NCBI GenBank assembly: GCA_003254905.1 | Contig: QANU01027507.1 | Location: 4,905-68,904, forward strand | Length of the DNA stretch: 64,000 bases | Origin: Nissolia schottii | Lineage: Eukaryota > Streptophyta > Magnoliopsida > Fabales > Fabaceae | Reading direction: 5' to 3' | Shown here: one piece after another, positions 11,901-26,000 of the stretch | Layout of the letters: each line of letters opens with the position of its first letter | Position numbering within the stretch: position 1 is the stretch's first letter | Notes under the pieces: generated by a model | What the model was told of the DNA's origin: nothing | The model's database searches: none | What the model saw: the letters and a program-made list of their open reading frames with translations, nothing else | Position numbers and translations under genes: made by a program

Positions 11901-14900
11901 ATTAGCTTATTTTTCTCCTAAAAATCCTCCTCCCTTATTTCTCTCTAGTTGATTATTTTCTGCTTTATTCTTTCCCTAATTAAATCCTGATTTTTCTCTA
12001 ACAAATCAGATATTATTCCCTCCTATTTCTCTCTTTCCTTTCTTGTTCCTTCTAGAATAATAATATGGGAGAGGAATTACTTTCTTTCCTTTTCTGTTAG
12101 TCAGCCCTGTTGACTCAGTTTCTGCTGCTGTGGTGCATGGGTATTAGTCGTGGTCATTCTTCTCAACTGGTTGGGGGATATTTCAGTGGTTGCAGGTGCC
12201 GGCTCTACCTGCAAATGTATCATTTTCCTTTTCCACATGTACTTAATGGTTTGGATGGCATAATTTGTGAGTATCAAGCCCAACTGTTCAAACCATTACG
12301 CACCTAAAACCATGTCTGCTCCACTCAGTGGTAAATAAACCTCAAAATTGTGACCTTGTAGTTTGATAGGGTCTTTGTGACACACAGACAAACACATGAT
12401 CTAGGCCCCATTACCCACCAACACTCAAAATTATTTGGTTTCCATCAAGTAGGACCAAAGAAGCGAGCAACTCTGCCCTACACAAAGTTGTGGGTACTGC
12501 CTCCGTCAATTAGTACTTGTATCTGTAAGAACTGGTATCAATTAAAATAATACTTGCTGAATCTGCTGATGTTTTATTTATAATATCAGGAATTCCAATG
12601 GGGAATTGCCTAGCAGAACATGAATTGCGTAGCCAAGGGCTGCTGAAATAAGAGAATAAAAATAGAATAATACTCCTGGGAATTAATGGATCCCTTGGTC
12701 CCCTAGTTCTGCCTAATTTTCTGAATGAATATTTCTCTCCCTAAGGATCTTTCTTATACTGACTTGTTGAGAGAAAATCATGGGTTGGCCAAAATTCTCT
12801 CCTAACAACCCTCCTTCCCTAATAATCCTCAACTAAATTATTCTCTCCTGATTTGCTTAACAAATCAGATTTAATTGCTTAACAGATCAGATTTTATTCT
12901 GAATTAATTGCCCCCTAATCTGCTCTTTCTTCTAGAATAAACAAGTGGAAAAGGAATTATTTCCTTTCCTTTTTTGGCCAAATTGGAGCTGCTGGGTGGT
13001 TTGTAACAAGACCCTCCCCTTGAAGTACCACCTTGTCCTCAAGGTGAAAGTTGAGACTCCCTCTTGGGTCCCAAAACTTGAAAAAGTAGCAAAGCATGCT
13101 TCCATTACACTCATGTCCTTCTGGGTCCCAAGAATGTGACCCAAGTCCACTCTGCACCCTGTCTTGATTTTCAAAAATAGGCGGCAAATAATTTTCCTTC
13201 TCCATCACAAGAGAGTGTTCCTGCCCTTGCTTCACAATTGCAGGCCAATCAACCCTTGCCTCCTTTGGAACTTCCACTAATTCATCCATATCTTCTTCCC
13301 TTTTACATTCATCTTTGTTGTCCCTTCCAGCTCCTTCCTTGGTTTCCTTAAAATTTGAGTTTTGAGAATGGTGACCGACAAATACCTCGTCCTTTCCCTT
13401 ATCTGCCTTCGCCTCTTCTACCACCTTCTTCATCTCCATCTTCTCCAACAATGGTTCTGTCTTTGTCATCTCGTCCTTTGGGGCTGCCTGGGTGACTCGG
13501 AAATACCTTTCCATTTTGACCAGCCACTCTGATGCTCTTTCTCCTGAAAAAACTAGAACGTCCAGCTTCCGGTTGGTTTCGAATCTCCTAGGTTCTTGCT
13601 CCTCTCTCTCGTTTCTTCCCTCCTCTCCTCGGCCTCCTAAGACTTTGTCCTCCTCCTCCTGATTGCTTCTGGGTTGCTGTGGTGGCAACCTGTTCATGAT
13701 TTGCTGCAGAAGCGTCAACGTCTTAGTCTGAGTCTCCTTAATCTCTGCCTGAGACTCCCTCACTTCCTCCATCGGCCTCTCCAACGTGTCTAGCCTAGCC
13801 TCCATGACCGCGCGCGTGGAAACCATGCATAGCCCTCCCTGGAACGGTGCTCTGATACCAGCAACTGGTATCAATTAAAATAATACTTGCTGAATCTGCT
13901 GATGTTTTATTTATAATATCAGGAATTCCAATGGGGAATTGCCTAGCAGAACATGAATTGCGTAGCCAAGGGCTGCTGAAATAAGAGAATAAAAATAGAA
14001 TAATACTCCTGGGAATTAATGGATCCCTTGGTCCCCTAGTTCTGTCTAATTTTCTGAATGAATATTTCTCTTCCCAAGGATCTTTCTTATACTAACTTGT
14101 TGAGAGAAAATCATGGGTTGGCCAAAATTCTCTCCTAACAACCCTCCTTCCCTAATAATCCTCAACTAAATTATTCTCTCCTGATTTGTCTAACAAATCA
14201 GATTTAATTGCTTAACAGATCAGATTTTATTCTGAATTAATTGCCCCCTAATCTGCTCTTTCTTCTAGAATAAACAAGTGGAAAAGGAATTATTTCCTTT
14301 CCTTTTTGGCCAAATCGGAGCTGCTGGGTGGTTTGTAACAGTATCCCATTGGCCTGAATAAACCCTTGAATATGCAGGGTTTTTGGCGTCGGGTGGCCAG
14401 TCAATGCCTGAAAACTTATCTGAGCTGGTTGTTCTTCCTCACCAGGTTGTTCCACTTTTGGTTCAAGCACAACTTCTTCCAGAGTGGGTACGTCCACGAC
14501 CATGTGCAAGAAAAACTTAGGCTTGCAGCGATGACCCTAGTGGAACTTGTTATTACAATTGTAGCAGAGCTTTCTCTCAATGAACTTGCATTTGCCGCTG
14601 TCAGTCATTTCACCAAAAGAGATGATGAGGTTTTTGTCAGCGGTGATTCACAAACGGGTGGGGGATTAGAGGCTCCTGTCCAGAATGTAGTGGTTTTATT
14701 TGGTTTATAAAGGGTCACTTTTAGCCATAAGCTATGAAACTGTTTCTATGTATATATTATTTGGTCTACAAAGGCTCATGTCTAAACGGGCGGTCTTTGT
14801 GGTGGGCAGAGGTGGTGGCTGGCGGCAGGTGGTGTGCCGGATGCTGAACAGAGAACTTAAAGGCCACTGGAAAGGTAAAAGCACAGTGGATGTGAGAGTA

Positions 14901-17900
14901 GAAAGCACAGTGGAGTGCCACTGGATCGTTAACCTTCTGATACCATATAGAAATGTAGGAATTGTTTGTGTTCCATCAGTCCCAACATATCTGTATATAT
15001 ACTATGTGCAACATGAATACAAGAATGTACACAAGGAACTAAACATTAAGCACTCTAAACTAATTGCTAATCTAAGAATATGTGAAAGCACATTATAAGC
15101 ATGTGTGTAATTTTAACAGATGTTAAAATCATAAGTATAGGACTAAATTGATGTCAAATTCAAATGTTAGGACTAAATGGGTGTCCAAAATTTTCTCAAG
15201 ACCAAATTGATGTCAACTTCAAAATATTAGGACCAAATAGAATATTTACTGTTCTTTTAATTTGAATTTAATTAGGTGTTTTCTTCTCTACATTGGCCAG
15301 GTAAATGGTTGTTTGCATTACTCTGACAAAATTCTTGATGGCTTCTACCTAATCCATGGGATGGATGCTTATACATGGACAATAAGTACTGATCTTCAGA
15401 ATGTTGGTATGATTCCATCATTTGAATCACTGATGTCAGTTGAACCTTGTGATGACTCATCAATTGTAGTGGTTGCTATTGATACATCTAGAGATCCTGG
15501 TTTGATAGAGCTGCAAAGTAGAGTAGTCAGTCTTTCAAGTAGCTGGATTTCTACACAATTTGCGACTGATCAGCTTGCAAATCTTGTTTGTAGTAGGATG
15601 GGGTGAGTTCACCTGCCTTCAATTTCGGTAAAAAAACAAAAAATAAAAGTTGTTTTGAGAAGTCATGATTGCATTGTATTGACATCATCGTGACAAAATT
15701 TTCTTTTGCTTTCAAAAGGGGAGGATCTTCAAGTGAGGAAAATTTAGGTACACAATGGAATGAATGCACCCAAATTCTTAAAAGCTGCCTGCATTCTGTC
15801 ATTCTTCCACTAGGAGGCTTACCTGTCGGCCTTTGTGTCCATCGAGCATTGCTGTTTAAAGTACTACACATACACATTATATATATTTTGGTTGAGTTTT
15901 TTGGTTACATCCATTATTTTTTCGTCAATATCACTGAGATTGTTAACATTTATCTTCTAGTTCTTATTTCATTCTGTTCACCGTTTCATAGTGATGCAAG
16001 CAACCTTGAGTTCCTAATGAAGAATATTATTTATTTAGTGAAATAATGAATTCTAGTTTCATGGTGCATTTGAATACCTAATATTAGCAATTTAAATTGC
16101 AGGTGTTAGCTGACTTAATTAACCTACCATGCCGAATTGCTAAGGGCTGCAAGTACTGTAGGAGTGATGTGGGTGCTTCATGTATAGTTCAATTTGGTTC
16201 TGACAGGTTTGTTGCATTAGTTAATTAATTAAAGTTTACATGAAGAATTTGAATGTCATAAACATCTAAATTGTTTGAAACGCTGTGGCAAGGGTGGGAA
16301 AAAAACCATAACCATAACCAAACTCTAAATAACCGGTTTTTAGAAAAAGGTTTTAGAACTGATCCGGTTTAGTTGGTTCGGACTACCAACCAAATAAAAA
16401 CTGGTTATAACCAAACCTAACCAGTTCCACATCTTCTTGCACTCCCTCCTATGGCATCATGGCTCTGCGTCGCTCCCTTCTCCCATGGCGATTATTTGCT
16501 CAAATTCGTGATAGGGAAGCAAAAACGTGTCACTGCCACACTGTCGAGATCCGCATCCAACGAAAAAAGAAACGTTGTGGTTGCACCGTTGAGATCCATT
16601 ACACAAGGAAGAAAACACTCGTCACTGCTGCGCCGCCGAGATCCACGACTCAAGGTAGAAGATGCCTGTCACTATCATGCCGTTGAGATTCGTGCCCTAT
16701 CACTGTCGTGCCACCGAGATCCGTGACCTAGGGAGAAGACGGCCATCACTGCCATGTCACCGAGATCTGCAACCAGGAGAGAAAACACGTGTTTGGCTCA
16801 GCATTGCTAGAGAAAACCGTTGCGTCTTTGAGATACGCAACACAGGCCACCACCGTTGGACCTCATGCCGACGCCACTCTCTGCTGACGGCAGTGCTGCC
16901 CAAAGGTTTGCAATGGAGCTTTTTTCTTTTTTCATCTTTTAGAACATAGCAGATGAAAAGCAAAGGTAACAAGAAGAAAAGCAAAAGTAGTTGATGATTC
17001 CTTCATAGTGGTATTTGATTGTTTTGACGTGATTTTATGTTTAGAATTTGAATTTTCTTGTTACTGGCATTTGATTAGTGAAGTTCTTGTTCCATGGTCA
17101 TGAAATTGGGGGAGGAGGAAGGAGGCTGAACCAGCAATTATAAGGTTCTAGTTTAAATCGGTTCTGAATCGGATCATGTAGATGCAAATAGGTTCAGTTT
17201 TAAAACCGAACCTAAAATTTGGTGTACTTAAGTTTTGGTTTGGTTTTGTCAAAAACCACTCCGTGCCCACCCGTAGTTGTGGGGGTTTAAAGTGGTAACT
17301 TGTGGTATGCTAGTGTGCATATGTATATCAATTTTTTGTTCTTTCTACTTTGTATTGGATTGGCTTATTTTGGGTTCAAAATAGATTATAATCAAAAAGA
17401 TTCTTGACACAACTTTTGAAAAATATTTTAAATTGGCCATCAAGATATGCAAGACATCAAATTAGTTTTTAAAGATTCATTGCATCAATTTGGTCCTTTA
17501 TATATAATAAACTTACCATCAATTTCGGAGACAAATTGTTGTCTAAATGCAAATTGGAGGACTAAATTGACATCTGTATTAACAATGATGGACTAAATTG
17601 ATTTCCAAAATATTTAAAGCACGAATTTGATGTTGCTGAAATATTTGATTGTTTATTCGAAAGAAAAACAATTATATCTCGAAAATTAATCTTTCCCAAA
17701 CATGCCTAGTAACTTTTGTTGGCCTTGAGCATAGGGAAAAGTTCGAAATGTATGCTAAACCTGTAAGGATTACAAAGCGGAGATACTTGAAGGCCATGTT
17801 CTGAAATCGCTTGAAAATAGATGCAAGGGTTGAAACCAAGCTGCACTCATAGAGACCTTTTGAATTGATGCATTTGGTGAAATTAGTGGATGAATGAAAT

Positions 17901-19978
17901 AAGGTTTTGTGGTAGTGGTGGTGGTTTTTGGGGGGGGGGGCAATCTGTTGGGAATGAGTTAGTATGGGGGAACCAATCTGTTGGGAATGAGTTAGTAAGG
18001 GACTTGAACTACATAGCAGAAGCAATATGGAAGACGGGAGTTAGGAGCCATTCTAATAGTGGTACTAGGAGGAGCTGGGGATTGAGCAACATAGGATCTG
18101 AACATTTTGACTGGGAAGAACTGGGTCCGCATGGAATAGGGGAATATAAATATGGAGGAGAGGGGATTAGTTAGAGCATCTTGTCACATGTCATTAGTCA
18201 TTTAGAGAGTTATGGAGTTCTCATCTTCCAATAACCTTGTATAACTAGTTCATAGTAGTTTCCCCAATTTCTAGGATTCACCAACACATTGCTGAAGATC
18301 CCCAAGCAATAAAACCGATTTCAGGCAGATTCTTCTTCTATCGTTTGTATTGCTGGTCGAGTTCTAACACAACCATGGCAAGAAAAAGACGAAAAAAGTT
18401 ACCTTGGTAGCAGGGAAAATGTCTCTCTATAATCAATTCCAAATATTTGTGTAGCCTTTGGCCACTAAACGAGCTTTCAGACAGTCAACTTTGCCACTGG
18501 GCCCAATCTTGATAGTATAAACCCATAGAATACTAGCAGTGTTATAATATAAAATCATTTAGTTACCATTACCCAATAGCTTAACCTTTTAGGAGAGAGA
18601 GATTTTGACATGGTATCAGAGCTTGTATGATTGTGTGGTCTAGAGTTTGATCATTGCGGCCCCTTATTCATCTAAATAAATTAGTTGAATCTAAACAAGG
18701 GAAGTGGGTGCTTCAAACCTAGAGGGCTCTTGCGTGATGGGATTTGTTAAGATATAAAATCATTCCATCAAAAAGAAAAGAAAAAAAGAAACATATAAAA
18801 CCATACAATATAAAACAATTCAATTACTCCTACCTAATAACTTAAACTTTTGGCAGAGATAGTTCTTGACAAGTAGTTTTTGCCAAGATGTAAGGAGAAA
18901 AATACCAAGTACCACTAGAGAGTAGAGAAACCATTTCATCCATCATGGCTTGTTGCCATCCGGGATTGATAGTGCTTCACCTATAATTTTGGCAATAGAT
19001 ATGGAAGCCAAATAGAACAAAGGAAAAATATGAAGGAGATAAACATGATAAGCCCAATGTCAACCATAAAGAGGATTAGGGTTTCGAGAAGATTTGATAC
19101 CTTTGCAAAAAGCAATGGGTATATGCAATGCAGGAAACGTACCTGCAAAGGTTGACTGAGCAAGAGACGAGTCCTAAGGAGGATGGGGAACTGAAAACGT
19201 AGAAGCAGGCATGACTTGTTGATCAATAGGTTGTAGACATGGTCTTTCATGTGAGCAACATATGAACCAAAACAAGGGCTGGAGCACTCAGAATAGAAGG
19301 ACGACCAACCTGAGTTCAGGAGACACATTTGAAGCAGAAGAAAAGAAGGGTCTTTACCTTGGGTAAGGTCATGGACAAAACAAGTGCAGTCAAATACATG
19401 AAGAGGAATGGAAAAAATCTTGGTTATGGAACAATATTGAATATGGAACTTGATTTTGGAGGACAGATGAGGGTTGCGATTAATGAGGTAGCATGCTGTA
19501 AGAATTCTGTCGCCCCAAACACAAAGTGTTAGATTGGAATAGATAGTTACCCAAAATAAGAGATATGGTTTGTTGTATAGTGTAATTATATACTAGTTTT
19601 CTCTCTTAAGCAATTCTTTCACACTTTCAAGTGTTAAAATATAGAACCTTTGACTTGCCTAGGATCTGTATCACCGTCTCATCAAACTTCGGGTTAAGTC
19701 CAACAAGAATGTTAAAGGCTTTGTCTTGGTCGATGAATTCTTTTATCACTACTATATCATCGCGGCATTGGTTTTTGTTTCCCTATAATGATCTTGTTCC
19801 TGCCACTTGATGACTGTCTTGTTTTCCGTTTTGATTTCATTGGTGTCTTATTGGTCATATGCTTTGAATTGTTGTCTGCTTTCATTGGTCTATTACTCCT
19901 TTGAGTATGGTGTTCCACATTGCTTAAGGAACCTAAAGTATCATTTAAGTATTTTTTTCATGGTTTGTTGAAGACTTG

Positions 19979-20026
<48 letters not shown>

Positions 20027-23000
20027 GATAACTCTAGTGAGAGTTGTTATATATGAGAGTGAGTCAAATCTTGACCATACAACCATAGGTCAAGATTAAA
20101 AGGTTTGTGAATGTCACACAATCACTTAAAAAGTCACATGACTTTTGTGTTCTAATCTTGATCATTCAAGTAAAATCCAATTATCAAGATTTATAATCAC
20201 TCCTCTCACTAGAGTCATTCTCTCTCTCTAAATATATTTATATATATGTTTGGGTTTGGGGGGTGGGTTTATATCATTGTTTTGTTTACCTTTACATGTC
20301 AAATGTGCCTAGCATAATTTTACTATTAGAAACAATAACAAAGTTCAATTAAATTAGGAATATAACTTGTATAAACATACCTTTCTAGGGAGTATATGAT
20401 TGATTTAGTTGGGAGGCCTGGATCAATGTGCCAACCTGATTCTTCACTGAATTCTGCATCATCAATGTTGATCTCTTCACCATTATGTCATCCAAAGTTC
20501 AAGACAGTTGAAACAGCTGAATTTACTAAGACATTAGGCCAATTGTATTTCTCGGACAGTCAAGCACTGCATCTTGGATTTGATACTTCATCAGGTTATT
20601 TTCTGTCTCTTTGGATGCAATTTTTAATAATATAATTATCATGTGGCATTAAAGTCTAGATAAAAGAGTGGTAGTATTTTATTTGCCATTTTACTGAATA
20701 TTGTGGGCCTGTTTGGAAGTGTTTTTTGTTTTTAGTTTTTCAAAACTTTTAAAAAATAAGTTCAAATTCAAATTTAAAAATTAGAAGAAAAAAAAAATCA
20801 GTTTGGTAACTTTACTTTGAAAACTGTTTTTTTAATGATTATAAACAAAAAAAAATTCTGTTTGGATTGTTTTTTCAAAACAAGTTTAAAAGTAATAAAG
20901 CAAAGACTTGTTTGGAAAACATTGTTTTAGCAAATAGGCATAAGATAGGTATGTTATTATAAATAACATGATTTTGTCAATGGAATTAATTGGTGAAGTA
21001 TTCTAGCAGAATATTAGCAGCATATTAACATAATATCTGGCCATTGCGGAAAATATTGTGAGAGAATATCTGGCAGAACATCTGCCCAATCAGACCTGCA
21101 AATCCTATGGGATTATGCAGATGTAATTATGTAAATTGTAATTATTTCCTTGATTAGTGCTGGTTAGCACTATTATTCAGGACTTAAAATCAGATTTGTA
21201 TTTACTGTATATATATCACAATCCTCCATCAATGGATGATAGTGTTTTAACCTACAATTTTCCAGAATTTAACATGGTACCAGTCTTGGTTTCGATCCTC
21301 TCCTAGCATTATCCTAGTCTCGGTCTCCTAGCCTAGTCTCATGTTTGTCCATGTCCTAGTTCCATTCTTGTACCTTTTGTGTTTTCTATCCAGACTTAGT
21401 TCCTCAGCCTCATGTCTTACTGGTTCTTCTTAATGGCAAGAAATATTCTGCCTGGGCATTCCAGTTCCAAATATTTGCCAAGGGCAAGGATCTTTGGGGT
21501 CATGTTGATGGTAGCAGTCCTGGTCCTGACAGAGAAAAAGAGGGATGAGTATGTCAAGTGGGAAGTCAAAGATGCTCAAGTCATGTCATGGATTATAAGC
21601 TCCATTGATCCCGATATTGTCCTCAATCTTCGGCCCTTCACCACTGCAGCAAAGATGTGGGACTACCTGAAGAAAATCTATAGCCAGAACAACACTGCTC
21701 TACAATTTTCCAGAGTTTTTAACAAATTTAACATAAGATGGTAATTGGGACTTTATGCTTGTAGTGGTCACATGCGTCTGCAGATTGAAGGGTTAAAAGT
21801 CTCTTCTTTTTTCAATATGTCAAAGAAGGCTCAAATACTCTACAACGGGAGAGGAGCAAACATAGGACCTGTCTCATCTACTCCCAAGTCTCAACGTCAA
21901 CCAGTCTATTTAACTTAGTCGGAGAATTACACCTGTTACAACATAACTATTATGGGTGCGTTTGGAGTCAAATGATATGAGAAATGATTTGAAATGAATT
22001 GATTTGAATTGCAAATCAATAACCATGTTTAGAACCAACTACATAAGATGGAAATGAAATTGATTTAGAAATCAATTACCATGTTTGGAATTCATTAAAA
22101 CAGTAATTAATTTCATTTTGTTTGATTAATTTATATTTTTACCCTTATTAAAATAGGAATTAAAATTTTTTTAAAAATAATTTTTTGAAAAAATATATTT
22201 TAAAAAAATATATATATATATATATATTTTTCGAAAAATAAAAATATATTTATTTTTTTATTTTTTGAAAAAAAATTTGGAAAAAGGTTTTTTAAAAAAC
22301 ATTTTTAAAAAATATATTTTTTCCAATCTTTCTTTTAGGAATTTTTTAAAATAATATTTTTTAGAAAAAATCATTTTTAGAAAAAAAATTGAACAAAGTT
22401 TTTTTGGAATTTTTTTTTATTTTTGGTAATTTTTTTTGAAAAAATATTTTTTGAAGTAAAAATCTTTTGGAAAAAATTAGGAGTAAAATAATATTTTATA
22501 ATAATAAGTTTGATTTGACAAAGATGATAGAGTTTGTAAATTTAGTTAGTTGAATAGGGGAAAAAACTCTTTTATGTTAAAATGAATTTAATTCCAAGAA
22601 AATCTTTACAAAAGTGATAGGGTTTCTAATGGAAGCAACTTGAGTTCCCATGGATTTAGGAAGTCAAATCAATTCCATTTTCTTAATATGCCAAACATGT
22701 GAATGCCTATTCCAAATTCTGAATGCCTATTCCCTTCCCCTAAAGATCTCACTTATAGTGACTTGTGAGAGAAAATCATGGGTTGGGTATAATTCTCTCC
22801 TAATAATCCTCCTCTCCTATTTATTCTCAACTAACTTATTCTCTCAATCACAACTAATTGATTCTCTCATAATTTACCTAATCATTCAGATTCTAATTAA
22901 ATTAAATTACTCTCTAACCTACTCTTTCTTCTTCTGGAATAATGAAGTGGTATGTAACAATACCCTCCCCTTGAAGTACCACCTTGTCCTCAAGGTGAAA

Positions 23001-26000
23001 GTTGAGACTCCCTCCTGGGTCCCAAAACTTGAAAAAGTAGCAAAGCAGGCTTCCATTGCACTCATGTCCTTCTGGGTCCCAAGAATGTGACCGAAGTCCA
23101 CTCTGCAACCTGTCTTGATTTTCAAAAACAGACGGCAAATAATTTTTCTTCTCCATCACAAGAAAGTGATTCTGCCCTTGCTCCACAATTGCAGGCAAAT
23201 CAACCCTTGCCTCCTTTGGAACTTCCACTAATTCATCCATATCTTCTTCCCTTTTACATTCATCTTTGTTGTCCCCTCCAGCTCCCTCCTTGGTTTCCTT
23301 AAAATTTGAGTTTTGAGAATGGTGACCAACAAATACCTCGTCCATTCCCTTATCTGCCTTCACCTCTTCTACCACCTTCTTCATCTCCATCTTCTCCAAC
23401 CATGGTTCTGTCTTTGTCATCTCGTCCTTTGGGGTTGCCTGGGTGACTCGAAAATACCTTTCCATCTTTACTGACCAATCCGATGCACCTTCCCCCGAGA
23501 AAATTGGGACATCCAATTTTCCAGTGGCCTCAAATCGCCTAGGTTCCTGCTCTTCTCTCTCATTCCCTTCCTCCTCTCCCCCGTTGCCTGAACCTCTGTC
23601 CTCGTTTCCCTGATTGCCTCCGGGTTGTTGTGGAGGCATCCTGTGCAATAGTTGCTGCAGAAGTGACTGGTGGTGAGCCTGAGACTCCTTTATCTCCACT
23701 ATTTGCCTCTCTACTGCCTCCATTCTAACCTCCATGACAGCACGCGTGGACATCATACACAGTTCTCCCAAGGAACGGTGCTCTGATACCAGTTGTAAGA
23801 ACTGGTATCAATTAAAAATAGCTTGCTGAAATTACTGGTGTTTATTAATAATTCAGAAATTCCAGTGGGGAATTTCTGTACAGAACTGAAACAATAATGG
23901 CCTGGGGCCGAAAATTAGAGAACAAAAAAATAAGAAATAATCCTGGGAATTAATGGATCCCTTGGTCCCCTAGTCCTTTTCCAAATTCTGAATGCCTATT
24001 CCCTTCCCCTAAAGATCTCACTTATAGTGACTTGTGAGAGAAAATCGTGGGTTTGGTATAATTCTGTAGGATGAGGCTCTCCTTAGAAAGTGAAAGTGAA
24101 AGTGAATAGTAGTGTAGGAAAATGATGGAAAAGATTAGTAACAGGAAAATGAGAGAGAGAGAGACAGCAGGATCTGAAACTAGCTCTAACTGAATCATTA
24201 TCTGGCTAAAAGCTTTGCCAGAAACTGACACGTGGATTTCTTGCATGGGCAGTCTCTTTAACTCACTCTAAAAAATGAAATTTACTCTCCAGATAAGATG
24301 GGAAGTTGAAGTAAGGAGTTTGAGAGATGAAAAGTAAATTTAGGAACCAGTTTGAAGAGGAATATCTTAGCAAAGTGGGTTTCATAAATTGGTGCTTGAA
24401 AAAATTAAGAATGGGAATGACTTACTTGATGTTCTTAGTCTCAGGCAGACAGACTTACTACAAGGCAGGCCGGCCCAGTAGCTCATAAAGTACTAATAAC
24501 TATCCTCAATCAATTGGCAACAAGTCGAAGGTAGGAAAGTTTGGTAAAAGGGTTGGAGCTTGATGATGGAAGTTATCTCTTACCAATTTGTATGGTGGCT
24601 GAAAAGAATTTTTTTCGTTTTTCGATTGACAACGGGGGTAGATTTTTTACTCTCTTGATAATTAAAGAAAATATTAAGATGAAGAGAAAGAATTACAAGG
24701 AGTGAGGACGAAACCAACTGATTCTTTTTTGGATGGTTTGATGAAAGGACATTGAATGATTTGTCATTTTGCTCTCTGCTTAAAAAGAAAGACTAACTGG
24801 GTTTCCTCGTCACTCTTTGTAATTTCCTTCTCTTCATTTTAATAAGTTTATTCTATGAAATAAAGAAAATGCTCTTGTATGCGTCTAGTAACACTTCCCC
24901 TTAAGCTTGAGCAATACTTTTTCTTAACCATTCATAAATAATCCCCATATTACTCCTGCACTGCTATAGTTTACATCTCTCTCAGTTTCCCTGTCGTTAT
25001 TTTTTTTATGGACCTAAGATACTTAATCCACGTGACTTGCGGTATGCTATTGTTTGCAATTTTCACCTTTAAGGTAGAATTAGGGCAGCTCCTGGTAAAC
25101 CTACATTCCATATGTTCATGTAGTGTAATCATTAATATTTATATATATTTTTTTGACGGAGGAAATAATATAACTCGAGGACACATTTCTAAAATTACTG
25201 ATTTCCCTCATGACAGGTGGTGCAATTGATCTTCGTGGCAAAATGGACCAACAGCAAACTGAAGCTTTTAGTGCAAACTATGCAGGTGGGAACAGCCACC
25301 CGGCTGCTTTTGGTGAGATTGAACTGTCTTTCTTGTCTAGAAGAAAAGAATGAAGATAAAGAATGATATATGTCTTCCTCATAGAGTAGACTGCCCATAA
25401 TTGGAACTGCCTAGCTAATGTATTGAAAGAATGAGCTATCTCTTATCATATAGTAGATCAAATATAGTTGGAATGGAATAACTGATGTTTAATTTACCAA
25501 ATCTGTTTTTAATAAATAATTTTAAAATGCATTGTATTCTGTCTACTGCTGTGGCATTAGATTCTTGCCATTTGATATGCCTTCTTATGCAGTTCCTGAT
25601 ACAGAAGAATATGTGTCTATCAATGAAGCAAATCAGTCAGTTATGGACTGTCCAAGTCATGAAGTTGCCCTTGACGAGGAGGACTTAAGCATTCCATGGA
25701 GTGAAGTTGTTTTGAAGGAGAACATTGGGACCGGTACTATATTTGAAACCTTGTGCATGATTTTATGTATATATTTTTTTCTGTGTGTTAGGAACAAATT
25801 ACTCTGGTGCAAGATTTCGCATGCTTACACAATAAGTTTTTATGAAATATAATTTTTGTTGACCTAATCGTTTACAGTGTGGTCATGTTTTGAAAAAATT
25901 GAATATCAATGAGAATGTAATTAAATAGCTCTTTTAGATGATTTCAGATTAATGCAAATTTTTATATCTATGATTTTATTGGACATGAATTTTAACAGTG

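Larger units (their letters stand above)
9966..12143 (-). mobile_element. Family B Ty3/Gypsy-type element B1 (non-autonomous)
   Basis: LTRs at 9966-10481 and 11635-12143 are close copies. On the minus strand the order is LTR, primer site TGGTAGCAGAGC (11621-11632), gag remnant, purine tract (AGGGGAGGGTAT, just right of 10481), LTR. The internal region is only 1.15 kb and lacks protease, RT and integrase. The right LTR stops at GGGTA without its TGTAACA end, so that flank was lost by deletion or rearrangement. Confidence 0.85.
12524..14340 (-). mobile_element. Family B element B2, with target duplication GTATC
   Basis: LTRs at 12524-13008 and about 13863-14340. GTATC is duplicated at 12519-12523 and 14341-14345. 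The primer site complement TGGTATCAGAGC is at 13849-13860 and a purine tract adjoins 13008. The two LTRs differ at only a handful of places, so insertion is fairly recent. It landed inside the protease region of an older Gypsy copy. It has a gag-derived ORF but no protease, RT or integrase. Confidence 0.9.

Noticed and set aside
18617-18628. tRNA gene suggested by TGGTATCAGAGC (also at 49820 and, inverted, at 13849 and 23780)
   Set aside because: Only the 12-base primer complement is present, each next to an LTR end; no tRNA body.
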